A program made the translations under genes and the position numbers. From an uncultured Flavobacteriales bacterium (GTDB taxonomy: Bacteria; Bacteroidota; Bacteroidia; Flavobacteriales_D; Crocinitomicaceae), in assembly GCA_913046365.1 (NCBI GenBank), contig CAJWRM010000005.1, forward strand, positions 1 to 64,000: a DNA stretch of 64,000 bases. The letters are read 5' to 3'. This document shows positions 18,808-27,548 of the stretch, one piece after another (positions within the stretch are counted from its first letter, which is position 1; the number at the start of each line of letters is the position of its first letter). The notes beneath the pieces are model-generated. The model searched no databases. It saw only the letters and a list, made by a program, of their open reading frames with translations, and was not told where the DNA came from.

Positions 18808-18868
18808 TCTTTGGTAGAGGCATTTTACCCTAAAAATGGTATTGTATTTCATGTTATAACTATATTCT

Positions 18869-18901
18869 TTTGTCAAGAGTTAAAATGCTTTTTTAATTTT
18901 G
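18869..18901 (+). promoter_or_regulatory. Promoter of the flavodoxin gene
   Basis: TTTG at 18869-18872, 21-base spacer, then TAATTTTG at 18894-18901: both halves of the Bacteroidota primary-sigma promoter are exact. The ATG of the flavodoxin lies 16 bases beyond the box. Confidence 0.75.
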
Positions 18902-18917
18902 CGCTCTAAAGACAAAT

Positions 18918-19451
18918 ATGGATGTAAAAATAGTTTATGGGTCGGATACGGGAAATACAGATTATGTGATTGAAACGTATTTACTAAATGAACTGAGCGT
19001 TCGTTTCGATAGTGTATCCCAAGTAGATATATACAATATTGACCCTAATGAATGGTTATCAAATGACCTTTTTGTTATTGGGATCCCAACTTGGTATGAC
19101 GGTGAATTGCAAAGTGATTGGGACGACTACTTTGAAGATTTTAAACAACTAGATTTTAAGGATAAAACTTTTGCTATTTTCGGTCTAGGAGACCAAATTG
19201 GATATGGTGAATATTTTGTTGACGGAATTGGCATATTGGCAGAAGTCATTTTAGCCAATGGAGGTCGTATTATTGGTTACTGGCCAACAGATGGATATAC
19301 TTTTAGTGAATCAAAGGCACTCGTGGACAAAGATCATTTTTATGGATTGGCAATTGACGAAGATAATGAGGATGAGATGACCTTTGAGCGAGTAAAGATA
19401 TGGAGTGAACAGATACACGAGGAGTATCGAAATGTCGTACTTAATCCTTAA
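18918..19451 (+). CDS. fldA: Flavodoxin (long chain)
   Basis: 177 residues, length of long-chain flavodoxins. The FMN phosphate loop is 'YGSDTGNTDYV' at residues ~6-16. The isoalloxazine-stacking segments are 'GIPTWYDGELQSDWDDYF' (Trp) and 'FGLGDQIGYGEYFVDG' (Tyr). It carries single electrons in place of ferredoxin, commonly under iron limitation. Monocistronic, with its own strong promoter; no Fur-like site could be assigned by eye. Confidence 0.93.
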   Translation: MDVKIVYGSDTGNTDYVIETYLLNELSVRFDSVSQVDIYNIDPNEWLSNDLFVIGIPTWYDGELQSDWDDYFEDFKQLDFKDKTFAIFGLGDQIGYGEYFVDGIGILAEVILANGGRIIGYWPTDGYTFSESKALVDKDHFYGLAIDEDNEDEMTFERVKIWSEQIHEEYRNVVLNP

Positions 19452-19491
19452 TCGAAGGTTATTTTAGAATAAAAGATTTAAAAAATATTAA

Positions 19492-20211
19492 TCACAGGCC
19501 CAAAATAAAAGCAGAAATTAATATGAGGAGCGGTAGGCCAAACAAACCGATGATGGCTAAAACTTTACCCTTCTTTTTTCCTTTACTTTTTCGAATATCG
19601 AATAATCCAAAAATACTAAGCGAGGTACCAATTAAGGCCATTACAAAAAGGGCAATAATTGGGATGAGGCTGGTCCATAAAAATATGTACAAAACTGGTA
19701 CATAGGTCACAACTGCAATAGTGCTAAGAATAAACCCTACTAAAGCGTCTAGTTCATATGAATCCTCTTCATTTTCAGGATCTAAGGATTTTTTAGGGGG
19801 CTTCCTTAAAATTTTATTGTCATCCGTTGATGTGAATTTGTTTTCTTCGAATAAATTGATTTCCTTTTTTAACGCATTTTCTTTTTGAGCGATGTAAGTA
19901 TAATTAGCAGAACTTCCAATGAAAGCATCAATGGGCGAGTCATTTTCTATGGAAGCCAAATCAGTCCCTTTATTGATATTTCTATAAGTTAATTCCTCTT
20001 TTAAGTTTTTCTTAATGTGAAGTTCCTCTTTGTCGTGAACGATATTTTTATTAATGGAAATAAGATCGTTATTTTTCTCTTTTTTGCTGAATAAAGAAAT
20101 CTTTTTCCAGTTGACCGTCAATCCTTTTCGATGGTATCTTTTCTGTACTGAACAAGAGAAAAGAAAAACGATTAAAGTCAGTGCTGTATATTTAAATAGG
20201 CGGATATTCAT
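19492..20211 (-). CDS. Lipoprotein with C-terminal membrane helices
   Basis: 239 residues. Lipobox 'FLFSC' with Cys20, immediately followed by 'SVQKRYHRKGLTVNW', a short motif I associate with a set of small Bacteroidota lipoproteins. A hydrophilic region (~35-145) follows, then two or three hydrophobic segments (~150-190 and ~218-238) separated by a basic 'DIRKSKGKKKGK' turn, resembling DUF4190-type membrane domains. A lipid anchor combined with transmembrane helices is unusual. Function unknown. Transcribed away from the tRNA-His side and convergent with the flavodoxin gene. Confidence 0.7.
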   Translation of the reverse strand: MNIRLFKYTALTLIVFLFSCSVQKRYHRKGLTVNWKKISLFSKKEKNNDLISINKNIVHDKEELHIKKNLKEELTYRNINKGTDLASIENDSPIDAFIGSSANYTYIAQKENALKKEINLFEENKFTSTDDNKILRKPPKKSLDPENEEDSYELDALVGFILSTIAVVTYVPVLYIFLWTSLIPIIALFVMALIGTSLSIFGLFDIRKSKGKKKGKVLAIIGLFGLPLLILISAFILGL

Positions 20212-20295
20212 TCTTTTTGTTTTGATGAATATAACAAATGTACCTGAAACTTCATAAGAAAAATGAACATGAAGATATACGTTGGCCCTATAATA

Positions 20296-20325
20296 GAAAA
20301 CCTTTCACGTTCGTGAAAGGTTTTC
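20296..20325 (-). terminator. Hairpin terminator after tRNA-His
   Basis: A perfect 14-base inverted repeat, GAAAACCTTTCACG then TT then its complement. The A-rich arm and U-rich arm give a Rho-independent terminator for the minus-strand tRNA and possibly for both strands. It lies 5 bases from the tRNA 3' end. Confidence 0.8.
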
Positions 20326-20330
20326 ATTTG

Positions 20331-20405
20331 GGTGGAAGATGGGTCTCGAACCCACGACCCTCGGTACCACAAACCGATGCTCTAACCAACTGAGCTACAA
20401 CCACC
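20331..20405 (-). tRNA. tRNA-His (GTG)
   Basis: The minus strand folds as a tRNA: acceptor 5' arm GTGGTTG, D arm GCTCAGTTGGTTAGAGC, anticodon stem TCGGT/ACCGA with loop TTGTGGT giving anticodon GTG (His), T arm GTGGG-TTCGAGA-CCCAT, acceptor 3' arm CTTCCAC. The G at -1 that marks tRNA-His is encoded and faces C73. CCA is not encoded. Acceptor pairs 5-68 and 6-67 are U-U as written. Confidence 0.93.
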
Positions 20406-20496
20406 ATTTAGTGGCGACAAATATAATAAATTCTTATCATAAAAATTAATCAAAATAAATGCCTGTGTAAATCGTTATGGTCTTAACTTTAGCATC

Positions 20497-23121
20497 TTGA
20501 AAATAACAAACAGCATTTTATTCGTTATGTTGGCCTTGCAACTTTGCAGCCAAGTCAATACTATCAAGGGCTTCTGTATAGATAATAAAGGAAAACCGAT
20601 AGAAAATGTATTTATAAAAGCCAATACAATTCCAATTCAAAATACCTACAGCGATGAAAATGGAATGTATATTTTTTCGTTTAGGATAGGAGACAGTATA
20701 GAATTGGTCTATCAAGCAAATGAAATCACCAAAAAAGAAAAAGTTTTCATAGAAAAAGAAATGAAACTATTTCCAGAGATCAGCTTTTCTATTCAGCAAC
20801 AGCAAGGAGTGGATGTTATTAAAGACCGAGAAACACCTTTTGAATTGGAATCATTACCTGTAATTGATGCACAGCGAATTACGGGAAGTGTAGAAAAAGG
20901 ACTAGTATTAACAACCGCAGCTACCTCAAATAATGAATTGACTTCCAATTATAATGTTAGAGGAGGGAATTATGATGAAAATCTTGTATACGTCAATGGA
21001 TTTCTCGTTTATAGGCCTTTTTTAACACGAAGTGGTCAGCAAGAAGGAATGAGCTTCATTCATTCGGCACTCGTTCAATCCGTTCGTTTTTCTGCGGGAG
21101 GTTTTGATGCCCAATATGGGGATAAATTGAGCTCGGTTTTGGATATATCCTACAAAGACCCAAAAACCTTTAAATCGTCTCTAATGCTCTCTTTATTGGG
21201 AGTTGAGGCACATGCAGAGCAGAAAGTTAATGACCGGTTTAGCTATATAGCCGGAGCCCGATACAGATCAAATGGTTACTTTCTAAATTCTTTACCAACC
21301 AAAGGAGCCTATAACCCAGTTTTTATGGATGGGCAGATTGCAACAAAGACAAAACTTTCAAAAACATTAAACTTAAACACCCTACTCCACTACTCTTCGA
21401 ATAATTATCGATTTAGTCCTCAAACATCTGAAACAGATTTCGGAACAGCAAATGAGGCATATTCGTTTCGAATTTATTTTGACGGACAAGAACAAACGAA
21501 ATTCGAAACAATGATGGGTGGTGTTTCTCTAAATTGGCAACCAAGCGACAAAACAAAGTTGGATCTTTATGCTACTGCTTTTCAGACAACAGAGCGAGAA
21601 TACTTTGATATACAAGGCCAATATTATATCAATGAGCTGGAAACAGATCCCTCCAAAGAGGAATTTGGCGATTCTATTGCAGTGCTGGGAATAGGGACAT
21701 TTTTAAATCATGCAAGAAACCGACTTGACGCAACAATTATTAACATCTACCACAATGGAGAACAGGTGCTTTACAATGGTTTCATAGATCAAAAAAGAGA
21801 AAAATATAGAAATAGAACGTTAAAATGGGGCTTGTCATTCCAAGCCGACGAATTTCAAGACGTTTTGAGTGAATGGAGAATGATTGATTCTGCGGGATAT
21901 AGTGTGCCACAAAATAACCCAAATGAAATTGAACTTTTCGAAACTATAAAAGGTGACTTATCATTAAGCAACCAGCGTTATACAGGTTTTCTACAGCTCA
22001 ATTCTATTTGGTCCAAAACGCGAAAAAATATTTTTATCACCAGAAGCTATAAAGTTGGAGAGCATGGTGAAAAACAAAAATTATTTTTGAGTGATACAGT
22101 AAAGGAGGTTAGCTCAAAGCTTGCGCTTCGTATCGGAACGCGAGGAGGATATACGACTATCAATAATGAGCTATATCTCACACCGAGAGTTGCATTGGTT
22201 TATTACCCTAGCGCTTTCGTGGTACAAAATGAAACAATAAAAAAACGAAACATCTCTTACCGATTATCCTCAGGAATGTATTATCAACCTCCTTTTTATA
22301 GAGAGTTTAGATACTTCGACGGAACCCTTAGAACAGATGTTCAATCACAAAAATCGGTGCATGTTGTTGCTGGTACTGATTTTTATTTCAATATGTGGCA
22401 AAGAGAGTTGCCATTCAAGTTTTCAGGTGAATTATACTATAAATACTTGTGGGATGTCAACCCATATCAAATAGAAAACGTTCGTACTAGATATTATGCA
22501 GAAAATAACGCTGTAGCCTATGCCTATGGTTTAGATATTAACATTCACGGAGAATTTGTTAAAGGTATTGAATCATTCTTTAAAATAGGCTTACTCTCAA
22601 CAAAAGAAGATATACTTGATGATCAATATATAGAGTATTATAATCAGTCAGGAGAACGCATCATTTTTGGATTCAGCGACGACCAGGTCGTTACCGATAG
22701 TGCAATAATATATCCTGGATTCATACCCAGACCAACAGACCAGCTTTTTAATTTTGGTGCCTTGGTTCAAGATCAAATGCCAGGCCTAGAGAGCTTCACT
22801 GTGCAGATGGGGATGCAATTTGGAACTCGATTGCCATATGGTCCTCCAGACCCAACACGTTATAAAGATACTTTAAGAATGAAATCATACTTTAGGGTCG
22901 ACCTAGGTATGTCATACGACTTCATGGGCAGAGCTTCAAAAAATTCATTCTGGAAGAAAAACTTTAGCCAAGCGCTTTTGTCTTTAGAAATATTCAACCT
23001 TCTTGGAATCAACAACGTACTATCAAAACAATGGATTCAAGATGTGGGTGGTCGTTATTATTCTATCCCCAATTACCTCACGCAAAGAAGGTTTAATTTG
23101 AAAATGATTGTCCGATTCTAG
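20497..23121 (+). CDS. TonB-dependent outer-membrane receptor
   Basis: 874 residues from a TTG at 20497; this start gives a proper signal peptide ('ITNSILFVMLALQLCSQ'), whereas the first ATG would cut it short. A carboxypeptidase-regulatory-like domain covers ~20-95 ('IKGFCIDNKGKPIENVFIKA'). The plug covers ~110-225 ('NYNVRGGNYDENLVYVNG', 'FSAGGFDAQYGDKLSSVL'). The remainder is a beta-barrel ending in aromatic Phe ('LKMIVRF'), as needed for outer-membrane insertion. No SusD-type partner adjoins it, so it is not a typical glycan uptake pair; the ligand is unknown. It ends 4 bases into the convergent regulator gene. Confidence 0.9.
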   Translation: MKITNSILFVMLALQLCSQVNTIKGFCIDNKGKPIENVFIKANTIPIQNTYSDENGMYIFSFRIGDSIELVYQANEITKKEKVFIEKEMKLFPEISFSIQQQQGVDVIKDRETPFELESLPVIDAQRITGSVEKGLVLTTAATSNNELTSNYNVRGGNYDENLVYVNGFLVYRPFLTRSGQQEGMSFIHSALVQSVRFSAGGFDAQYGDKLSSVLDISYKDPKTFKSSLMLSLLGVEAHAEQKVNDRFSYIAGARYRSNGYFLNSLPTKGAYNPVFMDGQIATKTKLSKTLNLNTLLHYSSNNYRFSPQTSETDFGTANEAYSFRIYFDGQEQTKFETMMGGVSLNWQPSDKTKLDLYATAFQTTEREYFDIQGQYYINELETDPSKEEFGDSIAVLGIGTFLNHARNRLDATIINIYHNGEQVLYNGFIDQKREKYRNRTLKWGLSFQADEFQDVLSEWRMIDSAGYSVPQNNPNEIELFETIKGDLSLSNQRYTGFLQLNSIWSKTRKNIFITRSYKVGEHGEKQKLFLSDTVKEVSSKLALRIGTRGGYTTINNELYLTPRVALVYYPSAFVVQNETIKKRNISYRLSSGMYYQPPFYREFRYFDGTLRTDVQSQKSVHVVAGTDFYFNMWQRELPFKFSGELYYKYLWDVNPYQIENVRTRYYAENNAVAYAYGLDINIHGEFVKGIESFFKIGLLSTKEDILDDQYIEYYNQSGERIIFGFSDDQVVTDSAIIYPGFIPRPTDQLFNFGALVQDQMPGLESFTVQMGMQFGTRLPYGPPDPTRYKDTLRMKSYFRVDLGMSYDFMGRASKNSFWKKNFSQALLSLEIFNLLGINNVLSKQWIQDVGGRYYSIPNYLTQRRFNLKMIVRF

Positions 23122-23795
23122 CTATTATTTGGAGAAAATAAAAAGCGATTTGGAGAAACAATATTCATTTTAACAGCATACATAACAATACCAGCAGTAT
23201 TTTTAACCCCCAGTTTCGACATTATATTTTTACGATGTGTATTTACGGTATGGTTACTCAAAAATAGGAGATCGGCAATTTTTCCATTGGTATTGCCCTC
23301 CGCTACTAACTTAATAATTTCATTTTCTCTTTCGCTCAAAACAACAGCCTCGCAGGTGAAGGATTCAAAATCCAAATCATTAACATCAATCTCTGCCTTT
23401 TGAATCGTTTCAAGAATCTGTCCACAGAAAAATTTATTTCCTTTACTTGTTTCAATAACGGCATTTACAATTTCCGACAACTCACAATCCTTTTTAACAT
23501 AGCTCTTCACCCCTATCCGAAGCGCATCCACGAGTATTTGTGCATTTTGTTCAGGAGTAATGGCAATAAAACTGAGGTCTGTTTTAAGCTTTTGAATTTT
23601 TGAAATTATATCAATGGTAAAACCATCAGCGGTAAAATCTAAAATGACTATTGAAGGGTTAAATGACATGATTTGCTCAAAAAGCTCTTCGTTGTTCGTA
23701 GCTTCACCGACAATCGGCAAACCCGTTTGTATAGATACGATCGAGCGCAAACCAGCACGCACCAAATCATTACTATCAGCAAGAACAATCCCCAT
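23118..23795 (-). CDS. LuxR/NarL-type response regulator
   Basis: 225 residues from the ATG at 23795; the eight residues of the longer frame are not needed by the receiver fold. Receiver domain ~1-120 with phospho-acceptor D53 in 'VILDFTADG' and the conserved Lys in 'VKSYVKKD'. The usual acidic pair is D7 with a Ser neighbour ('LADSNDLVRAGL'). The C-terminal LuxR helix-turn-helix is at ~155-210 ('LSERENEIIKLVAEGNTNGK', 'LSNHTVNTHRKNIMSKLGV'). It binds DNA as a phosphorylated dimer; no sensor kinase lies beside it, so it is an orphan in this window. Confidence 0.9.
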   Translation of the reverse strand: MGIVLADSNDLVRAGLRSIVSIQTGLPIVGEATNNEELFEQIMSFNPSIVILDFTADGFTIDIISKIQKLKTDLSFIAITPEQNAQILVDALRIGVKSYVKKDCELSEIVNAVIETSKGNKFFCGQILETIQKAEIDVNDLDFESFTCEAVVLSERENEIIKLVAEGNTNGKIADLLFLSNHTVNTHRKNIMSKLGVKNTAGIVMYAVKMNIVSPNRFLFSPNNS

Positions 23796-23955
23796 ATTAT
23801 TTAGAATAAGTCTAAACAAAAATAGACATATTCAATGAAATATTGTTCGAATCGCATATTATTATGGATGATCGTTCATTGAAACGTATATATAGTAAGG
23901 TTGTTTCAGAAAATAAAGTTCAGTAAATGTTATGCAAATTAATAATAGATATCAT

Positions 23956-23963
23956 TACTTTTG
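23956..23963 (+). promoter_or_regulatory. Promoter -7 box abutting the Sua5 start codon
   Basis: TACTTTTG, exact to TAnnTTTG, ends 3 bases before the ATG at 23967. Transcription from it would begin at or within a few bases of the start codon, giving a leaderless message. A weak TATG lies 21 bases upstream. Confidence 0.55.
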
Positions 23964-23966
23964 ACT

Positions 23967-24941
23967 ATGATTCGGACTGAAATAGGAATTGACCTTAACA
24001 AAGCAAAGCTTCTTTTAGACTCGTCAGATATCATATCGATTCCAACAGAAACAGTCTATGGACTTGCGGCGAATGGAAAGGACCCCATGGCGATTTCGAA
24101 AATTTATACTGCAAAAAAAAGACCCTTGTCGAATCCGCTTATACTTCATTATAAAGACGCATCGTCAGCATTTCAAGATATCACCAAAATCCCAAAAGAG
24201 GCCAAAGTTCTTGCCGAAAATTTTTGGCCTGGACCATTGACGATGCTTCTTCCTAAAAGCGAGAGCATACCTGATGCGGTGACTTCTGGGAAATCTCATG
24301 TTGCCATTAGAGTGCCCGGGCATGAATTATGTCTTTCACTACTAAATACACTTGATTATCCTATTGCAGCGCCAAGTGCAAACCTTTACGGAAGAATTAG
24401 CCCAACTTCACCATTTCATGTTTATGAACAGCTCAATTCAAGAATTCCATATATTTTGGATGGAGGCATTTGCGAAAAAGGTATAGAATCAACAATAATA
24501 GGTTTCGAAAACGATAATCTATTCATATATCGACTTGGTAGTATTTCAATCGAGGCTATTGAAACCTGCATTCAAAAAAAAGTTCATGTAAAAGACAAAG
24601 TAGAGGACAACCAAGCACCCCTAGCAAGCGGAATGGTTAAACATCACTATGCTCCATATACAGCAATGTTTAATATAGTAGAAAAAAATAAGGAGAAGGA
24701 TCTTTCTAATTGCGGATTTATTGGCTTTGATACCCTTCACCCTGATTTCCCTAGTGAAAATCAATTTTTGCTAAGTGAAACTGGTAATATAGATGCCGCA
24801 GCAAAAGAGCTTTATCGATCCTTTCATGTGATGGACGCAAATAGGTTCAAATCAATTTATATTGAATTCATGCCCGAAAGTGGAATTGGCAAAGCCATAA
24901 ATGACAGAATAAACAGAGCAATCCAAAAATATTCGGCATAA
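23967..24941 (+). CDS. L-threonylcarbamoyladenylate synthase, Sua5 type
   Basis: 324 residues from the ATG at 23967. It makes threonylcarbamoyl-AMP from Thr, bicarbonate and ATP for the t6A37 modification of ANN-decoding tRNAs. The N-terminal YrdC domain (~1-200) shows 'SIPTETVYGLAANG', 'KKRPLSNPLILH', 'LPKSESIPDAVTSG' and 'PSANLYGRISPTSP'. The linker and Sua5 C-terminal domain (~215-324) start 'ASGMVKHHYAPYTAMF', so it is the long two-domain form rather than TsaC. The upstream in-frame TTG at 23961 falls inside the promoter box and is rejected as start. Confidence 0.93.
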   Translation: MIRTEIGIDLNKAKLLLDSSDIISIPTETVYGLAANGKDPMAISKIYTAKKRPLSNPLILHYKDASSAFQDITKIPKEAKVLAENFWPGPLTMLLPKSESIPDAVTSGKSHVAIRVPGHELCLSLLNTLDYPIAAPSANLYGRISPTSPFHVYEQLNSRIPYILDGGICEKGIESTIIGFENDNLFIYRLGSISIEAIETCIQKKVHVKDKVEDNQAPLASGMVKHHYAPYTAMFNIVEKNKEKDLSNCGFIGFDTLHPDFPSENQFLLSETGNIDAAAKELYRSFHVMDANRFKSIYIEFMPESGIGKAINDRINRAIQKYSA

Positions 24942-24943
24942 AA

Positions 24944-24967
24944 AAAGCCCTTTCTTCAAAGGGCTTT
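24944..24967. terminator. Bidirectional terminator between Sua5 and L31 genes
   Basis: AAAGCCCTTT-CTTC-AAAGGGCTTT: a 10-base perfect stem with a tetraloop, A-rich on one side and T-rich on the other, 3 bases after the Sua5 stop and 19 before the end of the convergent rpmE2 gene. Confidence 0.85.
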
Positions 24968-24986
24968 CAGAATATTTTAAAATTAT

Positions 24987-25241
24987 TTATTTCATATGTC
25001 TGCCATGACGATTCTTGAACTTATCAATTCTACCAGCCGTATCGACAAACTGAGCAACACCTGTAAAGAACGGGTGAGACTTGTGAGAAATATCAAGCTT
25101 AACTAGAGGGTAATCATTACCATCCTCCCATTTAATTGTCTCCTTTGTTGGAGCACATGAAGGGCATAAAAATGCATAATCATTAGACATGTCTTTAAAA
25201 ACAACAAGTCTGTAATCATCTGGATGTATCTCTTTTTTCAT
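24987..25241 (-). CDS. rpmE2: 50S ribosomal protein L31, type B
   Basis: 84 residues from the ATG at 25241 ('[20 protein letters not shown]'). A longer in-frame reading from 25307 is rejected, because the promoter box at 25265-25272 lies inside it and L31 proteins start at this MKKxIHP. '[18 protein letters not shown]' is the L31 signature. The type B form lacks the complete CxxC...CxxC zinc set; here only 'LCPSCA' remains. Type B L31 often replaces zinc-binding L31 under zinc shortage, but in Bacteroidota it is commonly the only copy. Confidence 0.95.
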   Translation of the reverse strand: MKKEIHPDDYRLVVFKDMSNDYAFLCPSCAPTKETIKWEDGNDYPLVKLDISHKSHPFFTGVAQFVDTAGRIDKFKNRHGRHMK

Positions 25242-25264
25242 AATAGATTGTTCAAAATGGATTG

Positions 25265-25298
25265 CAAAAATAGGAATTTCTTTTTTAATAACATCAAA
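25265..25298 (-). promoter_or_regulatory. Promoter of rpmE2
   Basis: On the minus strand TTTG (25298-25295), 22-base spacer, TATTTTTG (25272-25265), then 23 bases to the ATG. Both elements are exact matches to the Bacteroidota consensus. Confidence 0.75.
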
Positions 25299-25386
25299 AC
25301 TTTTCATTAAATATTAGATAACTAGTTTGAACATAGCTAAGGTGATAAGTCTTTTTGGTCAGCTCATAAAGTATTCTTTCAATCCT

Positions 25387-25394
25387 TATTTTTG
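25387..25394 (+). promoter_or_regulatory. Promoter -7 box for the LpxD-like gene
   Basis: TATTTTTG, exact to TAnnTTTG, 13 bases before the ATG at 25408. No convincing -33 TTG at the normal distance. Confidence 0.5.
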
Positions 25395-25407
25395 AAAAAA
25401 GCAACAA

Positions 25408-26325
25408 ATGAGATTTACTTCTCCAAAATACATTGAAGAAATAGCAGCAGAGCTAAAGAAAGATTTTCAAGGTCCTGACAAACATATAGTCACAGGATTA
25501 AGTGAGATAAATCAAGTAGAAAAAGGTGACCTGATCTTTGTGGACCATCAAAAATATTACGAAAAAGCACTTGCTTCAAAGGCTAATACCATCATTATAA
25601 ATAAGCAAATTGAATCACCTGCAGGAAAGGCACTTATCTTATCGGAAAATCCCTTTGATGACTACAACAAGTTATGTAATATCTTCTTCCCAAAAACTGT
25701 ATTAGGTTCAAATCAAAACCAAAAAATAGCTTCAAGTGCAATCATTGCAAAAAATGTCTCACTCGGTAACAATATTAAAATTGGTTCACATACAAGAATC
25801 CTTCCTGGGGCAGTAATCATGGATAATGTGGATATAAAAGACAATGTTATTATAGGCCCAAATGCAGTCATTGGACATAACGCATTTTACTACAATACCA
25901 AAAACAGGAGGCACACACGTATGAATACTATAGGAGGAGTAAAAATTGAAAGTCACGTTGAAATTGGAGCCGCATCCACGATTGATGCCGGTGTATCGTC
26001 TTATACGACCATTGGTGAAGGAACCAAAATTGACAACCTTGTTCAAATTGGACACGATACTGTGATTGGTATAAATTGTATTATCGCATCAGGAACCGGA
26101 ATTGCTGGCTGCGTTACGATAAAAAATAATGTTTCCATATGGGGACAAGTAGGATGTGCAAGCAAAGTTACCATTCACGATAATGTTGTCGTATTGGCAC
26201 AATCAGGAATCTCAAAAGACCTTGAGGAAGGTAAAATATACTTCGGAACACCTTGTGTAGAGGCAAAACAGAAATTCAGGGAATTAGCAGCATTACGAAA
26301 CCTGCCAAAGCCATTCAAAAAATAA
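25408..26325 (+). CDS. lpxD: LpxD-like UDP-3-O-acylglucosamine N-acyltransferase
   Basis: 305 residues. N-terminal LpxD uridine-binding domain (~1-95, 'VEKGDLIFVDHQKYYEKAL'), then a left-handed beta-helix of hexapeptide repeats from ~105 to 270. The catalytic histidine candidate is H216 in 'LVQIGHDTVIG', equivalent to H239 of E. coli LpxD. It transfers a 3-hydroxyacyl chain to the 2-amine of UDP-3-O-acylglucosamine in lipid A synthesis. The shorter C-terminus ('YFGTPCVEAKQKFRELAAL') matches the second LpxD paralogue of Bacteroidota, which sits away from the lpxA-lpxC genes, as here; its precise acyl specificity is unknown. Confidence 0.85.
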   Translation: MRFTSPKYIEEIAAELKKDFQGPDKHIVTGLSEINQVEKGDLIFVDHQKYYEKALASKANTIIINKQIESPAGKALILSENPFDDYNKLCNIFFPKTVLGSNQNQKIASSAIIAKNVSLGNNIKIGSHTRILPGAVIMDNVDIKDNVIIGPNAVIGHNAFYYNTKNRRHTRMNTIGGVKIESHVEIGAASTIDAGVSSYTTIGEGTKIDNLVQIGHDTVIGINCIIASGTGIAGCVTIKNNVSIWGQVGCASKVTIHDNVVVLAQSGISKDLEEGKIYFGTPCVEAKQKFRELAALRNLPKPFKK

Positions 26326-26327
26326 TC

Positions 26328-27548
26328 ATGTATACAACAAGGGAGCAAGATTTAGTATACCAAAATGAGGTTAAAGAGATCAAGCTATTGTCTTTGTTGG
26401 AAATCACGAATGCAATCAACGAAAATGCACCAGTAAAGCATTTGATGAAGATATTCACATTCATCCTTAAAGAGCAGCTAGGGTTTTCAAAATTCGTGTT
26501 GCTCATGAACCAAAAAGAATGGGAAAATCCTGTAAAAATTGGCTTTAAAGGAAAAATTGACTTGAAAGCAATTGATAAAGAGTTTAGTCGATTCAAGGAA
26601 ATTACCATTATTGAGTCCTCAAAATCTAGAATTCTACATCAATTTCAGGTAATTATCCCAGTATTCCACTCTGAAAAGCCACTTGCATTTTTATTGCTTT
26701 CCAGTAATCTTGATAGTGAGAATGAAACAAGCTATTTTTCATTCGTACAGACACTGACAAATATTATTGCGGTTGCTGTTGAAAATAAAAGACTCGGGGA
26801 ACAAAATGTCATCAAAGAAAGAATATCAAAAGAATTAGAGGTGGCCTCTGAAATGCAGAAGCTATTGTTTCCCTCTGAGCTACCTTCGAACAAAAAAATG
26901 GACATTTCGGCAAAATACATCCCAAGACATGCTATTGGTGGCGATTACTATGACTTTATACCGCTTGGAGATGATGAGTATATTATATGTATTGCGGATG
27001 TTTCAGGGAAAGGAATCAGCGCAGCATTATTAATGGCAAATTTTCAGGCTACCATTAGAACACTTTTTAAATACCAAAGATTTGAGATGCACTTTCTGAT
27101 AGAAGAGCTCAATAAAAAAGTAATGAGAAGCGCCAAAGGAGAAAAATTCATTACATTTTTCATAGCCCATTATAATGCGCACACAAGACAAATGAAATAC
27201 GTGAATGCAGGACACAATCACCCTTTTATATTACATGGGAGAAAAATATTTATGCTTGATAAGGGCTGTATCGGACTTGGTATGCTCGACGAAATACCGA
27301 AGATAAATATCGGAAGGATTGAGCTAAGTCCTAACTCAACATTTGTGCTTTATACAGATGGTTTAATTGAGCTCGAAAATAATGAAGGAAAACTATTTGG
27401 TGTAAACCAACTCATAAAGGCAGCGCAGTCATATGCTCCATTAAAAATGGAGGATATGAATAATATTATATTTTCAAAGCTAGACGATTGGAGAGGAGAC
27501 CTAAGTTTTGTCGATGATACTGCAATCTTTAGCTGTAAATTCTTCTAG
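26328..27548 (+). CDS. SpoIIE-type (PP2C) serine phosphatase
   Basis: 406 residues from the ATG at 26328, 2 bases after the LpxD stop; a longer reading begins inside lpxD and is rejected. Residues ~15-180 are a GAF-like sensory domain ('LSLLEITNAINENAPVKHLM', 'ISKELEVASEMQKLLFPSEL' linker helix). Residues ~190-406 are the PP2C phosphatase with metal-binding Asp residues in 'GGDYYDFIPLGDDEYI', 'IADVSGKGISAALLMA', 'LYTDGLIE' and 'VDDTAIF'. Such RsbU/RsbP-like enzymes dephosphorylate STAS proteins; a STAS protein is encoded at 61756. Confidence 0.9.
   Translation: MYTTREQDLVYQNEVKEIKLLSLLEITNAINENAPVKHLMKIFTFILKEQLGFSKFVLLMNQKEWENPVKIGFKGKIDLKAIDKEFSRFKEITIIESSKSRILHQFQVIIPVFHSEKPLAFLLLSSNLDSENETSYFSFVQTLTNIIAVAVENKRLGEQNVIKERISKELEVASEMQKLLFPSELPSNKKMDISAKYIPRHAIGGDYYDFIPLGDDEYIICIADVSGKGISAALLMANFQATIRTLFKYQRFEMHFLIEELNKKVMRSAKGEKFITFFIAHYNAHTRQMKYVNAGHNHPFILHGRKIFMLDKGCIGLGMLDEIPKINIGRIELSPNSTFVLYTDGLIELENNEGKLFGVNQLIKAAQSYAPLKMEDMNNIIFSKLDDWRGDLSFVDDTAIFSCKFF

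Noticed and set aside
20497-23121. SusC/SusD-type glycan uptake pair
   Set aside because: No SusD-like lipoprotein adjoins the receptor; the downstream gene is a convergent response regulator.
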